This document shows, piece after piece, positions 5,458 to 5,665 of a stretch of 5,665 nucleotides of DNA; position 1 is the stretch's first letter, and the number at the start of each line of letters is the position of its first letter. A program made the position numbers and the translations under genes. Under the pieces are notes generated by a model. It saw only the letters and a list, made by a program, of their open reading frames with translations. It had not been told where the DNA came from and made no database searches. Origin of the DNA: JBAZYZ01 sp964361185 (lineage in GTDB: Bacteria > Patescibacteriota > Minisyncoccia > Phycocordibacterales > VMEP01); assembly GCA_964361185.1 (NCBI GenBank), contig CAYHZS010000046.1:1-5665 (forward strand), in the 5' to 3' direction.

Positions 5458-5515
5458 AATTTCGAATTTGGTTTAATGCCGTGTACGCCACGGAGGACGA
5501 ACCGAATTTGAAATT
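5458..5515 (+). other. 17-bp RNA hairpin with an internal stem-loop
   Basis: Bases 5458-5474 pair with 5499-5515 without interruption on plus-strand RNA: 14 Watson-Crick pairs and three G-U (5464-5509, 5469-5504, 5474-5499). Inside sits CCGTG/CACGG (5479-5483 with 5489-5493). On minus-strand RNA the three wobbles become A-C mismatches, so the fold favours a plus-strand transcript. Confidence 0.75.
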
Positions 5516-5532
5516 AACCACTACCTGATTCC

Positions 5533-5560
5533 AGTATACCAGTGTCTGTAGCTGGCGCAA
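5533..5560 (-). promoter_or_regulatory. Possible promoter for a minus-strand small RNA
   Basis: Minus-strand TATACT (5538-5533, five of six to consensus) lies 16 nt after TTGCGC (5560-5555, three of six). A start near 5526 would give a transcript of about 200 nt ending at the terminator at 5328. The weak -35 keeps confidence low. Confidence 0.3.
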
Positions 5561-5583
5561 CCGTGGTAATGGGGATAATCCCT

Positions 5584-5618
5584 AAAAAAGCCTGAAACAC
5601 TAGTGTTTCAGGCTTTTT
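5584..5618. terminator. Bidirectional Rho-independent terminator
   Basis: GCCTGAAACA (5590-5599) and TGTTTCAGGC (5604-5613) form a perfect 10-bp stem around a CTAG loop. It is flanked by six A (5584-5589) and five T (5614-5618), so it can stop transcripts from both sides. It is the first usable plus-strand terminator after holA, and it could also end a minus-strand gene beyond the right edge. Confidence 0.9.
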
Positions 5619-5665
5619 ATATGAGCAGGAAACCCCGCACGGAATCGCCGTGTCAGCCGTGATTT

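Larger units (their letters stand above)
5165..5665. other. 501-nt gene-free, structure-rich region
   Basis: No convincing coding sequence is visible on either strand. The region holds the palindrome after holA, the GC-rich multibranch element and a minus-strand terminator. After these come small hairpins at 5366-5376 (CTCC/GGAG) and 5380-5395 (GCTGGC/GCCAGC), the long hairpin at 5458-5515, and a dyad ACCAC/GTGGT (5517-5521 with 5563-5567). A bidirectional terminator follows. The last 47 nt beyond it show no identifiable gene end. The density of perfect stems suggests one or more structured transcripts. Confidence 0.7.

Noticed and set aside
5440..5511. A 23-codon plus-strand reading frame starting at ATG 5440.
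   Set aside because: It has no ribosome binding site at workable spacing and lies inside the long hairpin; its length is within chance expectation.
5522..5583. ACCTGATT and a later GGATAATCCCT, which recall the 3' half of a TPP riboswitch.
   Set aside because: The 5' half and its conserved CTGAGA are absent, the stem partners do not match, and no thiamine gene follows.
5222..5639. A direct repeat AACCCCGCA at 5222-5230 and 5631-5639, possibly element ends.
   Set aside because: Only 9 bp match, with no further similarity or transposase gene between them.
5514..5664. A 50-codon open frame on the minus strand running in from the right edge to a TAA at 5514.
   Set aside because: It runs straight through the bidirectional terminator hairpin, has no recognisable motif, and a 50-codon open stretch is not rare by chance.

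Overview
The window reads as bacterial chromosome from a small-genome lineage, most probably Candidatus Patescibacteria (CPR), perhaps near Parcubacteria/Paceibacteria. This is inferred from several things: a DNA polymerase I with a nearly erased 3'-5' exonuclease region, a short HolA-like clamp-loader delta subunit, few Shine-Dalgarno sites, short lysine/glutamate-rich proteins, and a heptad-repeat spacer. No rRNA or other phylogenetic marker is present, so the assignment is tentative. TAA, TAG and TGA all end genes here, which fits code 11.

Left part (1-2643, + strand): the C-terminal two thirds of polA enters from the left edge. It is followed 31 nt later by a YunG-like small protein and, 2 nt after that, by a GNAT acetyltransferase. 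The last two are visibly more AT-rich than polA and look like a small accessory insertion. Middle (2671-3758, - strand): a nine-cysteine YkgJ-type metal-binding protein, whose stop codon lies inside its own terminator hairpin, and a RipA/SLATT-like three-helix membrane protein. The membrane protein is divergent from the next gene across an AT-rich promoter region.

Right part (3845-5164, + strand): an isoprenylcysteine-methyltransferase-like membrane protein, then a 105-nt spacer with two facing arrays of 7-bp repeats, then a HolA-like DNA polymerase III delta subunit. Together polA and holA give the window a replication/repair flavour. The genes between them are unrelated small accessory genes.

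The last 501 nt (5165-5665) hold no convincing gene but are dense in secondary structure. They contain a 63-nt palindrome starting at the holA stop, a 92-nt GC-rich multibranched element, a terminator that points to the minus strand with no gene in front of it, a 17-bp hairpin and a bidirectional terminator. This is the most likely place for something undescribed, such as one or two structured RNAs. No known RNA family was recognised.
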